A DNA stretch of 64,000 nucleotides from contig RWJK01000305.1 in assembly GCA_004335835.1 (NCBI GenBank), forward strand, positions 1 to 64,000, written 5' to 3'. The notes under the pieces are model-generated. The model saw only the letters and a program-made list of their open reading frames with translations. It was not told the origin of the DNA and searched no databases. Source of the stretch: Scenedesmus sp. ARA3. Taxonomy: Eukaryota > Chlorophyta > Chlorophyceae > Sphaeropleales > Scenedesmaceae. The position numbers and the translations under genes were made by a program. The number at the start of each line of letters is the position of its first letter. The first letter of the stretch is position 1. Shown here piece by piece: positions 1 through 11,028 of the stretch.

Positions 1-56
<56 letters not shown>
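1..56 (+). repeat. (CAG)n microsatellite at the window edge
   Basis: An uninterrupted CAG/AGC triplet run fills the first 56 bases and probably continues to the left of the window. It reads as polyglutamine in the frame of the possible C-terminal coding fragment that follows. Confidence 0.95.
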
Positions 57-57
<1 letters not shown>

Positions 58-158
58 GGCTTTCAGCACTTATCCGAGAGGTGAGGCTGCGCAACATGCG
101 GTTGCATGACTGGAGCCAGTGGGTGCGGAGACAACTGCTGCAGCTGCTGCTGCTGTGA
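3..158 (+). CDS. Possible C-terminal coding fragment, polyQ followed by a basic tail
   Basis: The CAG-run frame continues without a stop to TGA at 156-158. After polyglutamine it encodes about 33 residues rich in Trp, Arg and Leu, including WLSALIREVRL and HDWSQWVRRQ. That composition looks more like protein than like translated repeat. I do not recognise the family. It would lie on the strand opposite the WDR18-like gene, whose 3' exons should lie to the left, so the two assignments compete unless one is nested in an intron of the other. Low confidence: there is no start, no splice site and no homology. Confidence 0.2.
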
Positions 159-385
159 AGACAATCACAGTGCTGCTGCTGCTGCAGCTGGGTGAACAGC
201 CGCACTGCAGCATCTGCAGTCAATGCGCGTCGCGCTGCCTGCCGTTGTTGTGCTGCCAAACTGTCATGCTTTTCCTGCCATAGCACCAATGCACGCACAC
301 AGCCAGCCTTGCAGAGCTCTTCACACATTAATGATTAAGCAGCAGCGGCAGGCATCACACCCGCAATGCAGCACCTCGCAGCAGG

Positions 386-1131
386 GCTCACCAAGTGTGT
401 AGTGGCTCCACGCGTGCCATGCCCACGGCTGCTGCTGCTGCTGCCGGGCCATCCCGCTGCTCATCCAGCACCTCAGCCAGCAGCCATGCAACACAACACC
501 AACAGCCATAGCACGCCTGGCTGCCTGGTGCTGCCAGAGCAACTATGCTGATCAACAGCCATAGCACGCCGGCAACCTTGCGAGCACGCGACACTGCAAC
601 CGCAACACTTCAAGTGTACAGGTGCGCAAGCAAATCAGCAATAGGCTCACCAGGTGTGCAGTGGCTCCACGCGTGCCATGCCCACTGCTGCTGCTGCTGC
701 TGCCGGGCCATCCCGCTGCTCATCCAACACCTCCGCCAGCAGCCAGGCAGCCACTAAAGTGTCCTCCCCTGCTGACACCAGCAGGCCGCCAGAGTCAGAG
801 AACGCCAGGCAGCTCACAGCCTGCACATATGGATACAGTGGCACAATGTGTGTGAGCAGACCCAAGAGCCATGCAGCCACTCAGGTGTCCTCGTCAGCTG
901 ACACAAGCAGCCCCCAGAGTCAGAGGCAGCTCACAGCCTACACAGCAGATCACAGTTGCGAGACGTGACAACAGCAAAACAGTGAAACGGATACCATGAT
1001 ATGTGTAAGTGCGTGCTGCAGCTTACCTGCAACGCAGTCTGCTCAAAGTGCGTCTGCAGTGCATCATGTTGCTAAAATGATACAAGGTCGCCAGCACCGC
1101 TTCACAGGGTTGGCAGCTGCCGCCCAGCGCA

Positions 1132-1164
<33 letters not shown>

Positions 1165-1478
1165 CCAGCAGCAGCAGCAGCAGCGGCAGCAACCAATACC
1201 TTGTAGTGTGCCGGCCAGCTGCGCAGCAGCCTTCCAGAAAACGCCTCCCAGCAGTAGAGCGTGCCGCTGGCGCCACCCCCCACCAGGTAGGCGCCGTTGG
1301 GGCTGGCTGCGAGTGCCGTGAGGGGCTCTTGAGTGAAGCAACGCTGCAGCACCTGGTCCTGCAATGCAGAAACATGTGACATATCAGATGTTTGAGTTGA
1401 AAAACTGTTGTTTACAGTTTGGCTGCCAGTGCTGTGAGGGGCTCCTGGGAGAAGCAGCGCTGCAGCACTTGGTCCTGC
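386..1478 (-). repeat. Exon-edge echoes in introns of the WDR18-like gene
   Basis: There are three partial direct copies of exon edges. Positions 386-488 repeat the 3' part of exon 651-820 with its GTGAGC donor, and the copy keeps the protein frame. Positions 873-942 repeat the 5' part of the same exon, upstream of it, with a decayed acceptor. Positions 1421-1478 repeat the 5' part of exon 1200-1358 with the CAG acceptor. Each copy lies in the intron next to its source exon and in the same orientation. Confidence 0.8.
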
Positions 1479-2086
1479 AGGATGCAGGGGTGGACTAAAT
1501 CAGTCGTACAGTTGTATGTCGTACGAAACAGCAGGCAAGACAGATCGCTGCTTACTCACAGGCCTCAACATACGCATGTGGCCAATCCAACCCCAGCACC
1601 TGCCAACTGACAATGCGTGCTGCTGCCATGTCAGCTCTTTCTCCTCTACTGCAGCACTCTCAAACCCTTTAAAGACAACCCTCAACCCTGCCACACCTTG
1701 TGCCATGTCCAGAAGTGGATCGCATCCTTGCTGTTCTGTGCTGCTGCCAGGTAGTCACTGCCCAGCCTGGTCACGCGGCCCCTGCCGCTTGCGTTGCCCT
1801 TGTACTGCGTGAGCTGCGTGGCAGTGGCCAAATCCCTGCATGAGGCAGCGCAGAGTTACGCATAGATGCGACAGGATTGAAGTACAGAGATATTGTGTCA
1901 GCATACCAGGTGTGCGAAAGTGAGCACCGTGATGATGTGAAAAAGCTCTGCCAGCCAGCTTGCAGCTTGATGCTGCTCCAGGGCATGCAGTGAGTTCGCA
2001 GCTGCTAAAACCTGCAGGATAGTGACTCACCAAGCCGTTATGTTTGACTCTGTGCTGCAGGCAAGCAGCACCGCCTGCTGCTGCAT
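651..2086 (-). CDS. WDR18/IPI3-like WD40 protein (3' end missing)
   Basis: By family, WDR18/IPI3 is a WD40 subunit of the Rix1 (PELP1-TEX10-WDR18) complex acting in pre-60S ribosome maturation in the nucleus. Exons on the minus strand are 2031-2086, 1697-1835, 1200-1358 and 651-820. All have GT donors and AG acceptors and phases that close. The first exon starts at ATG 2086 and gives a short N-terminal blade (LLACSTESNITAW). Further matches are GSDYLAAAQNSKDAIHFW, the blade LYCWEAFSGRLL ending in AHYK near residue 118, then CLAFSDSGGLLVSAGEDTLV. These fit WDR18 better than a generic WD40 protein. The last exon ends in the TGG codon split typical of this gene. I found no continuation in 1-650, so the rest should lie to the left, unless the gene is broken by the repeat expansion there. 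Confidence 0.85.
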
Positions 2087-2726
2087 CAGTGCTGCTGCTG
2101 CTACTGCTGCTGCTGCTGCTACTGCTGCTGCTGCTGCCAACGCTCTGTAGCTGAATGCTGGACCAAGCTAGTTGCTCAAAAGTGTACACGTAATGGACTC
2201 GATTGTTTTATGTGCACGAAAGGCTACCGCTGTAATAGGACCACCGCAGCCTGGATGCCGGCAAGAATCACTCCAGCAACACGGGACACACGCAGGTGCT
2301 GCCAGCACTGCTGAAGTAAAGACATAAACTAGTATGCACAGGTATTGGTTCTCGATGCTTTGCTGAGGTGTTCACGGTCAATAACCCTTGTTACACTGAG
2401 CTGTCAGTCATCAAACGGTTGCCTGCTGATACGCTGCTGCTGTGCGCCCTGCACTGTGTTTCAAAGAATCTTTGAATGCAAGGTTCTTGTCAGCACCAAC
2501 AGTCATCCTGCCATCGGCAGGACACTCAGCTGTGGACACGCTGTTGCTCAACTTGAAAGGTGCTTAGAACTGCTGCAGTTTGCTGTGAATGCTGTCCTGC
2601 GGTGAATGTTTGCTTGCGATGCTGGAGTATTAATGACCAGTCATAGTTACACAACAGCAGGCTGGAGGATGGTGCCGCACCAGTTGCAACAGCAGCGCTG
2701 CTGAGTAGCAGAAGCAGCGCAGCACC
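2087..2726. promoter_or_regulatory. Divergent intergenic region, WDR18-like (-) / transporter (+)
   Basis: About 640 bases separate the two divergent start codons. A CTG/CAG run (2089-2142) sits directly upstream of the WDR18-like ATG. No TATA box or other core element was identified. A shared promoter is inferred from geometry only. Confidence 0.4.
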
Positions 2727-3961
2727 ATGCTGGGCAGGGTGGCTGCCTTGGCAGCCCTGGGAGGTTTCCTTTTCGGGTGAGCTGCTCATCTGCTTATACG
2801 TGTGCTGCTCCATCCTGCAACCTCTTAGCAGCTGCCTAACCACCCCATCATGGCATGTAAGCTGGTCGAATGTCATGTTGCACAACCGCCAGCCAACAGT
2901 TTACTTCATAGTAGGATCCACGCACCTTTCAGATATTGACAAACACTTCACTGCGATGGCTATCAGCACATGCAAGAGTTTGTGGTTCCCCATGTCAGCC
3001 ACAGATTGCACAACACGCCTGGCAGATTCCTGCAAGCAATGGGCCTGGCATTGTCCTGCAAGCATGCTTGCATCACCTCAGCGATTGCTGCGATAATAGC
3101 AGCAATAGAAATCAGCAACCGCAAAAAGCACAACTTGCTTGATTGCACCTGTTCCCTTGCAAGCCAGATTGCCATGCTGCATGCGCTGTTATGCATATCT
3201 GGCGCGCTGATCTTGATGCAGGTGGTGGTTACCGTATGCAGGTGTGGACTTGCACTCTTGCGCCCCAGCCACCAATTGCCTGCCCGCAACCGCTTGCTCA
3301 GTGTCCTGCCTCCAATATCTCTCAAACATCTTGCCCCATTTCTGACCTACGCAGCTATGACCTGGGCCTGATCGGAGGCGCCATGCTGGGCATCTCCCAG
3401 GCTTTCAACATCACAAAAGCAAGCACCAAAGAAGCAATCGTAGGCGCAGCAAAGCTGGGGGCATGCTTCGGCGCCTTCCTGGGCGGGGCGCTCATGCTGC
3501 GCTACGGGCGGCGCAAGGCGATTGCTGCGGAGGCGGTGTTCTTTGTGGCGGGGCCGCTAGTCATGGCAGCAGCAACAGGGCCAGGGTGAGGAAGGGGGTC
3601 GAGCAATGGAGCCTTCTCTCAGTTGCAATCTTAGTACGTTCCATGCTAGCATGACTGCTGCCGAGGCCGTGTTCTTTGTGGCGCGGCAGCTGGTCATGGC
3701 AGCAGCAAGTGGGCCAGGGTGAGCTCAGTCAGGCCATCGTCTGTTTGGGCTGCCAGCAAACCAGCCGTTGTTGTATGCCAGCAGTGGAATGCAGCGTGAG
3801 TCTTGCCACACGAGCGATTGCAGCGGAGGCGGTGTTCTTTGTGTTTGGGCTGCTGGTGATGGCATCAGCGCGTGGGCCGGGGTAAGCAAGCTGCTGCTGC
3901 TGCTGTCGTTGCCTCAGTCATGCCAGGGCTGTTTGTGGCGCGTGTCTTTTCGCCTGTCTGA

Positions 3962-3994
<33 letters not shown>

Positions 3995-6764
3995 AACTGC
4001 TATGTTTGACGCAGCGGCTTGTTGGGCGCTTTGTGGTTGGCCTGGGCATTGGCGCATCAGCCATGGTGGTGCCCACTGCTTCAATTCATCCTGCCTTGTT
4101 GACCGCAACAGCTGGTTTGGTGCTGCCTGTTGGTGCTTGGCATCGCCTGGTTCTCCCTGATGCTCTTACACTGCTGCCGCGCTACTGATGCTGCTGCTGA
4201 TGACGATGATGATGCTGCTGCAGCGGCCTGGTGGTTGGGCGCTTCGTGGTTGGCTTCGGCATCGGCGCCTCAGCCGTTGTGGTGCCCATTGCTCTCCACC
4301 TTGCTTCATTCATCCTGTCTTGTTGAATGGGGCGCTTCCAGGTGGGGCTGGGCATCACTAGATCTGGCCCTTCTAACGTTGCTGCTGCTGCTGCCCCAAC
4401 TTTCATGTCTGCTGCAGCGGCCTCGTTGTGGGCCGCTTTGTGGTTGGCCTGGGCATCGGCGCGTCAGCCATTGTGGTGCCTGCCTACCTGGCGGAGATTG
4501 CGCCGGCAGCCAAGCGAGGCGCGGTGGTGCAGACGTATGAGGTGCGGGGGTGGGCGTGTGTAGGGCTGGCAGGCGATGGTGCTGGGCGTGCTGTCAGCTG
4601 GCATTGTGCACCGGCCGTTCTTAATGCGCTAATGTACACAATGCACGAGCCTCTCTCTATACATCAGCCAGCTCTGTGGTGCTGCTGCTGCTGCTGCTGT
4701 TGTATGTATGTGTTGCAGGTGATGCTGACGCTGGGCATGCTGTGTGCTGGCATGGTGGACTGGCTGCTGCACGCCACTGCAGGGCCCGGGGCGTGGCGCT
4801 GGATGGTCGGCCTGCCCGCAGCACCAGGTGAGTGCAGTGCAGCGGAGCGTTCTCAGCCTGTCATACACAAGGCTAATGGTGTGTTTCCAAGAGCGTGGGA
4901 GGTGCAAGCCAGCTGTTGTTGTTGCCTGTGTGCTGGGCTCGTGCCCTGGTGGGCAAGGCCGTGCGAACTCCATGGTGCAACGGCAGGCCCCGGGGCGTGG
5001 CGCTGGATGGTAGGCCTGCCCGCAGCACCAGGTGCGGCAGATGGGCACTGCATGTATTGCTATGATCATGATGCGCTGCGTGTGTTGCTATGAAACTGGA
5101 AGTGCTTGTGTGTTTTGTGTTGTGATCTAGAGTGTGGTTGTTCTGGCCAGTAGTTGGTGCTGCTTGCGTGCTGGTCTTGTGGGATAGATAGAGGGGTCGC
5201 ACGGTGTGTTCATGCGGCATACGCCACTACAGACACCTGGTAAAATAGGAAGCTGCAAGCAGCTCAGCTCGGGCTCTGGTCTTGTGGGCTTGTGGGCTGG
5301 CTGCTGGCCGGAGCTGCGTCTGTGTTGGCTCATGCGTTGCCAGCATGGTAGGGCCCAGGGGCGTGGCGCTGAATGGTGGGCCTGCCCGCAGCGCCAAGTG
5401 CGGCTGGGGGTTGAACATGCTGCATGGCTGTTACGGCCAAATTTGAGACCTACGGCGTAGCATACGCCGTAAAAACCTACGCCGTAGGACCTATGGACAC
5501 GGATGTCACATCCCTAGACATGCATCTGTGTTACTGTATAAGTGCGCAGAGCGTCTAGCACATCCCTGGGATGCATTCTGGTAGCCTGCGACAGTGCTGC
5601 TTTAGCCTGCTGGCTCACCACGCTGTCCACTCCTGCGACGGCTGCCTTTGCTGCATGTTCAGGTGCTCTGCTGCTGGCTTCGCTGCTGCTACTGCCTGAG
5701 TCGCCGCGCTGGCTGGTGCTGCGTGGGCAGCTTGACCTGGCCCTGGCCACACTGCACAGGATCATTGAAAGCAGCGCCAGCCATGGCAGCAGCGGCAGCA
5801 GCAGCACCGTGGCGCATGCTGCTGCTCTGGATGCAGGAGGCAGCAGCGAGCAGCAGGTGGGTGGTGTGGCCTGGTTGCTCAGCAGTTGGTTGCTTGCGCT
5901 GCCATATCTCGCATCAAATCAGCGGCAGTCGTGCAAGCAGCTTCAGCAGCACCCCTGGCGCATGTAGTCTAAGTCTGATTAATGGTCAAGCTAAATGTCA
6001 TGCTTATGCTGCTGCTGCTGCTGCATTCTGCTGCAGGCCCTGGCCAAGGCCGAGGATGAGTTGCTGCTGCTGTGGAGCAGCGTGCAGAAGGAGCAAGCAG
6101 CAGGCCTGGAGCTGCGGCAGCAGCAGCAGCAGCAACAAGTTGCTACTGCAAATGGCACAGCAGCAAATGCTGGAGGCAGGAGCAGCCCTGTGCTGCATGC
6201 TGCCAATGGCCACGGCTCACACCATCAGTACAGCAGCAGCAGCCAAACTCAGCAGCAGCAGCAGCAGCAGGATGGGCTTGAAGGGGGCGCAGCTCGTGCG
6301 GTGTTCTCCCCTGCGCCAGCTGCTGGTGAACTGTTCACTATAGGCGACGACGACAGCGAAGAGGGCTCAAAGCACAACAACAGCGGGACCGCAGTAGCAG
6401 CAGCAGCAGAGGTTCGGACAGCTGCACATGACAGTCAGGAAGCTGCAGAAGCATTGAATGCTGGTCTGCCAGCAGCTGACAGCACCAGTGCAGCCAGGCG
6501 GCAAACATACAGCTCAGCAGACGAAGAAGAGCAGCAGCAGCAGCAGCAGCAGCAGCGTTCGCCGCGCCGGAAGCAGCAGCAGCAGTGGCCGCTGGCAGAC
6601 GACAGCCAGTCTGAGCAGCTGCTGAGTAGCTACTACCAGCGCAGCACAATGGAGGGCGCAAGCATGCCTAGTGGCAGCAGCAGCAGCATAGCGCAGCAGG
6701 TGAGCAGATTTGGCAATTGGCTTCGCAGCTGGCTGCGGCCGCAGGACAGCAGCAGCAGCTTGCC

Positions 6765-6797
<33 letters not shown>

Positions 6798-8396
6798 GTG
6801 GCAGCAGTGTGAGCCGGGGCAAGAGGCGAGCTTTTGGGGCACGCTGCTGGCGATGCTTGCTGACGTCGCTGCGGTGGTGCGGGGCCCGGAGCGCGCTGCT
6901 TTTGCTATTGCTGCTGCTCTGGCTGTGTTTGACCAGGTGAGCCGGATTGCCTATTGTCAGTGTATGCATATGTGTGTGCTTTGCATTCAGGATGCAGGGT
7001 TTATGTTTGCTTTGCTTGCTGACGTGGCCGCGGTGGTGCGGGGCCCGGAGCGCGCTGCCTTTGCCGTTGCTGCTGCTCTGGCTGTGTTTGACCAGGTGAG
7101 GTGGGTTACACTTTGCAAGTGTGTTGCGTGTGTGCTGCGCCCTAAGCATGCATTGGCTTTGCCATTGCTGCTGCTCCGGCTGTGTTCGACCAACGGAGAT
7201 GAGGGACAGCTGGCAGGCCAGTTTGGAAATGTACACACGTACATCATTCTCAGCGTAACATTGAAGCTAACTTGAGCACTGATCTTGCACTGATCTTGCA
7301 CTGATCTTGCACTGATGCTTATCATCCTGTGTCCCGATGCCTGCAGGCCACTGCAAGCACTGCCATCATCAACTACGCGCCAGAGGTGCTCTCCTCAGTG
7401 CTGGGCGTCACGGAGTCTGGCGCAGCAATCTTATACCCCGCAGCCATCTCAGTCACCAAATGCGTGGGCGTGGGCACTGCTTTGCTGCTGGTAGATGCTT
7501 GGGGCCGGAAGCCGCTGCTTATTTGGGGTGGGGTGTGCTGCGGTGCATCGCTGCTGGTGACTGCAGCGGCACTTGCAGCGAGCAGCGTCCCATTGTTCCT
7601 GCTGTCGCTGTGTTTGTTTATATTTGCATTTAGTATTTCGTGGGCAGGGTTGTATTGGGTGGTGGTGAGCGAGCTGTTTTCCATGGGGGCCAAGTCTCCT
7701 GCAAGCTCAGCCGCCACGTCACTGTTATTTTTGACCGGGGCTGTCATTAACTTTGTGTTCCTGACGCTCGTGCACTGGCTGGGTGCGGCGGCGTTTGTAC
7801 TGTTTGGGGCTGTTGGGTTTGCGAGTGCATGGTATGTGCACACAGCAGTGCCAGAGACAAAGGGGAGGACACTAGCAGAGATTCAGGCCCTGCTGGCGGC
7901 TCCTGCAAATAGTAACGCTGCCGTTACTGTTACTAACGGTGACGTAACATATGGGCGCTGGAGGGGCTGGGACTGGGGCCGCAGCACTACCCCAGCCACA
8001 GCTGCAGCAGCAGCACGCAGCAGCGATGGCGGCGGCGGTGCTGCTGGTGGTGTGGAGGGCAGTCGGCTGCTGCAGGGCAACGGGCAGCAGCAGCAGCAGC
8101 GGGGTAGTGGCGGTGCACAGGCTAGTACTAGAGCTGTTGAGCAGCATGGCAGCAGCAGCAGCAGTGAGCAGTACACGTCCCTGGGTGGTGAGGATGGTGC
8201 TGCTGGCGGGCAGTTCTGGCAGCTCTGGCTGCAGCGGCAGCAGCAGCGGCAGGCAGGGGCGGCAGATGGCGGCATGGCTCTGCCTCTGGGCCTTGAGTTG
8301 ATGGCTGTTGGGGGTGGCAGCAGGCGGCAGCAGCAGCAGCAGCAGCAGTCGCCAAGAGGGGCCGAGCATGCTCGGCTTGTGGATGGGCCGCACTGA
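2727..8396 (+). CDS. Sugar-porter family MFS transporter with a giant central loop
   Basis: A 12-TM major facilitator, probably an H+/sugar or polyol symporter. Exons are 2727-2776, 3355-3585, 4418-4541, 4719-4827, 5663-5856, 6037-6936 and 7347-8396; phases close throughout, giving 885 residues. Family signatures: GGFLFGYDLGLIGGAML in TM1 across the first splice junction, RYGRR (about 66-70), GRFVVGLGIGASAIVVPAYL then LAEIAP in TM4, PESPRW (183-188) after TM6, and PETKGRTLAEIQ (about 704-715) after TM12. Helix 7 starts in the last exon (STAIINYAPEVL). Unusual points: exon 6 encodes about 300 residues, mostly poly-Q/S, between TM6 and TM7, and about 175 low-complexity residues follow the TM bundle. 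Substrate cannot be read from sequence; the QQxTG-type TM7 motif is diverged. Introns hold many exon-edge echoes. Confidence 0.9.
3654..5402 (+). repeat. Exon-edge echoes in transporter introns 2-4
   Basis: The exon 2 tail with donor recurs at 3654-3722 and 3813-3886. The exon 3 head recurs upstream of it at about 4010-4074, 4212-4288 and (short) 4327-4359; the first two keep the GRFVVGxGIGASA coding sense and the second keeps a CAG acceptor. The exon 4 tail recurs at 4977-5037 and, more decayed, at 5345-5402. In each case the complete, phase-compatible edge is the one outside the cluster, so these are duplicates rather than the used exons. Confidence 0.85.
5449..5488. repeat. Short palindromic cluster (TACGSCGTA motif)
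   Basis: Three alternating copies of a TACGGCGTA/TACGCCGTA motif lie within 40 bases, including the palindrome-like CCTACGCCGTAGG. They sit in intron 4 of the transporter gene, in sequence unlike the surrounding CTG-rich intron. It could be a small mobile-element remnant or a foldback. No function is assigned. Confidence 0.6.
6991..7194 (+). repeat. Exon 6 tail echo that forms an intact in-frame potential exon
   Basis: Positions 6991-7095 repeat the last part of exon 6 (ADVAAVVRGPERAAF and on to FDQ). The copy is preceded by TTGCATTCAG and followed by GTGAGG, is exactly 105 bases (35 codons) in phase 0, and has no stop. It could be spliced in between exons 6 and 7 without changing frame, duplicating the cytosolic segment before TM7. 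A third, decayed copy lies at about 7144-7194. Confidence 0.75.
7276..7316 (+). repeat. 12-nt tandem repeat
   Basis: About three and a half copies of GCACTGATCTTG lie in the last intron of the transporter, some 30 bases before the exon 7 acceptor. Confidence 0.85.
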
Positions 8397-9323
8397 GTTA
8401 GTGAGGCCTTGAGGTTTGAGGTGTTGGCAGGGGTTGAAGTGTGTGGGTGCTGCGCCTGCTTGGACACTGAACATATTGTTGAGTTCAGCAGCAGCAGCAG
8501 CAGTTGCCCAGAGGTGTGGAGCATGCCCGGCTGGTGGATGGTCCCGGCTGAGGCAGGGTTGCAGTGTGAATTGGCGCCTGCTTGTACATTTGGTGAGGTT
8601 GTTGCGCGACACTAGTGCAGTACTGCCCTACGCATGCGCCAGTGCCCGGGTTTACCACTTTTGTTGTAGGCTTAGTTGCGCATCATCATCATCATGTTAC
8701 TCATCAAGCCTTAGCATCAACGCCATCGGCCCCGCGCCCCAATGGAGCGGCAACTACACCCTCGTGTTTGCAAGCATTACGCACACCCCAAGCCTTTTCA
8801 AAAAAATCAGCAATGAACCTAGACACCAATAACCTAACAGAACCCCAAGCATCATCCGACACGAACCGCTTCACCTTCACCTCAGCATCTGTAATAGACA
8901 TAACTTAGTTGCGCATGCATGTCTGCCTGTTTCTAGGCAAGAACGCTGCAAATAAGACGGTGGGTGGTGTCCGGGACACCGTGTCCCTGGTAGCCAGGTG
9001 GAATGACGGCATGACGGTTGTGTCATGACATGGTATGTCAATGACATGTGATTAGCTGTGGCACCGTGGCAGAAGATATGCAGGACCTGGTGAGAGTGCC
9101 TATCTAGTTACGAGTTTGCAGCAGCGCACTTTCACATACTCAGCCTGCAAAGATCATTGCACTACGGGTGTTGCCTACAGCACTTCCAGCAAAAGGGTTG
9201 TTTTGTAACCCTCTCCCTGACCTTATGTCTGAAACGTCTCGATGATGCCATCTGTAACGATATAATCAAGACTCTGTGACGACCTCAAAGCAACAAACGT
9301 GCATCTTGCACGGCCACGCTGCC
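8397..9323. other. Intergenic, transporter to ECD
   Basis: No supported gene. A 65-codon minus-strand open frame (8704-8901) has mixed composition but no homology I recognise. An (ATC)n run is at about 8682-8695. A TGTAA at about 9203-9207 could be the transporter polyadenylation signal. Short self-complementary stretches (GGTGTCCGGGACACC near 8965-8985 and ATGACA repeats near 9005-9050) are present. Confidence 0.5.
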
Positions 9324-10993
9324 ATGGACCTGCTTGAAGTGCTCGGCATTTCACCGCCTGCAGCGGACAGCGCGCTCTGCTGCGAGATATACGATGAAAG
9401 ATATGTACAAGGTGGAACTTTAAGCATAGCTACAGCTCCCGACCCTGCTCAGCATGTCACCAGCAGCAACAGCAGCAGTAGCACTGCTACCGTAGCAGGC
9501 ACCAGAGGAGTTTGCATGGGCACATCTCAGGCTCGAATATGTTACTTGCAGGCGCAACGAACGAAGCGTTGGAAGCGCTGTGCGGGCATTGCATGCAGCT
9601 GCTGGCCCCACACATGGAGGGCTACATCTGGCAGCACGAGCCGCTCAGGCTGCAGAGCAGCAGCAGGCAGCTGCCGCCATGGCTGGCCAAGAAACGAGGT
9701 GCGGCTGTGTTCAGCAGCAATGAGAAGCTGCACAGCATGGCGCTTGAATTGACGGAGCGCAATTCAGCCACAGCAGATGCGCCTGCAGCCCCACTTTTGC
9801 GAAGCAGGTTGCAGCAGATTGGTTGATGGAGTATGTGGGGACAACAAGCGCTTTTCGAGCAGTTGTTGCAGTGCAGACCTACTGGTCATCAGCTAGGGCA
9901 GCGCCACATACCTACATTTGAACACGCAAGCACAGCACCACAGCACCCTTTGCATGTGTTGTAGGAGCAGCAGGTGGTGCAGCACTATGCTGCAGCCTTT
10001 AAGCCTGTGTGTTGTGGAGTCTGCACCCCCAACTGCCCTGCTCACCACACCTGCATGCTGCCATGCGCCCTGCTCCATGCCTCTTGCACTATGCCTCTTG
10101 CACTTGGACTCACAGGCAAGCGCTCCTCCCAGCAGCAGCAGCAGCAGCAGCAGCCATGCCTGTGGGCCGCACTGCGCTACGGGGACCATGTGGAGGACGA
10201 GTGGTGGGCAGTGTGGCTGCTGCTGGAACTGAGCAGGAGTTTGCCACACCTGTTCATACGGCTGTGGGATGATGACGGGGACTTTTTGCTGATTGAGGTG
10301 AGCAGCTAGCTGCTGCTGAGGAGCAGCAGCTGTTTTGTCTTCAGCAGCAGCTGTGATCTGGTAATGCAGCCTGCTGTTGCTTGTGGCAGCCGCCGCGTCG
10401 GGTGTGACAGCAGTACGTTGTCCCTTCACCTGAATCCACACATCAGTTCCTTTGCACCACATTCCTCCAACTCCGCTCATGTGTGCTGTGTGCTATGCAG
10501 GCAGCCTATGCGCTGCCGCGCTGGCTCAAGCCAGAGACCACCACCAACCGGGTGTGGCTGCGGGGTGGCAAGCTGCACATTATTCCGCCACCCAGCAAAG
10601 CCGCGCCGCTGCTGCCCCCTGCACCCAGCATTGCAGATGCTGTCGGCATACTGAGCTGCGGCAACTATGAGACGCACAGCCCACGGTGAGTGGTTGTGAA
10701 GCACTTGGAGAGCGCTTCTGAATACAGTTATGAGTTTCACACTTGCAAGAGCAACAGCAGCAGCAGCAGCAGCAGATGTAGAGCCACCAATCGGGTGTGG
10801 CTGCGGGGTGGCAAGCTGCACATCATCCCGCCACCCAGCAAGGCCGCACCGCTGCTGCCGCCCGTGCCCAGCATTGCGGATGCTGTCGGCATACTGAGCT
10901 GTGGCAACTATGAAACACACAGCCCACGGTGAGAGTTATGAGAGCACTCTGAGAGCGCTTCTGAATACAGTTATGAGTTTCGCACTTGCAAGA

Positions 10994-11028
<35 letters not shown>

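Noticed and set aside
8704..8901. Small minus-strand open frame as an independent gene
   Set aside because: 65 codons, no homology or context. Mixed composition alone is not enough.
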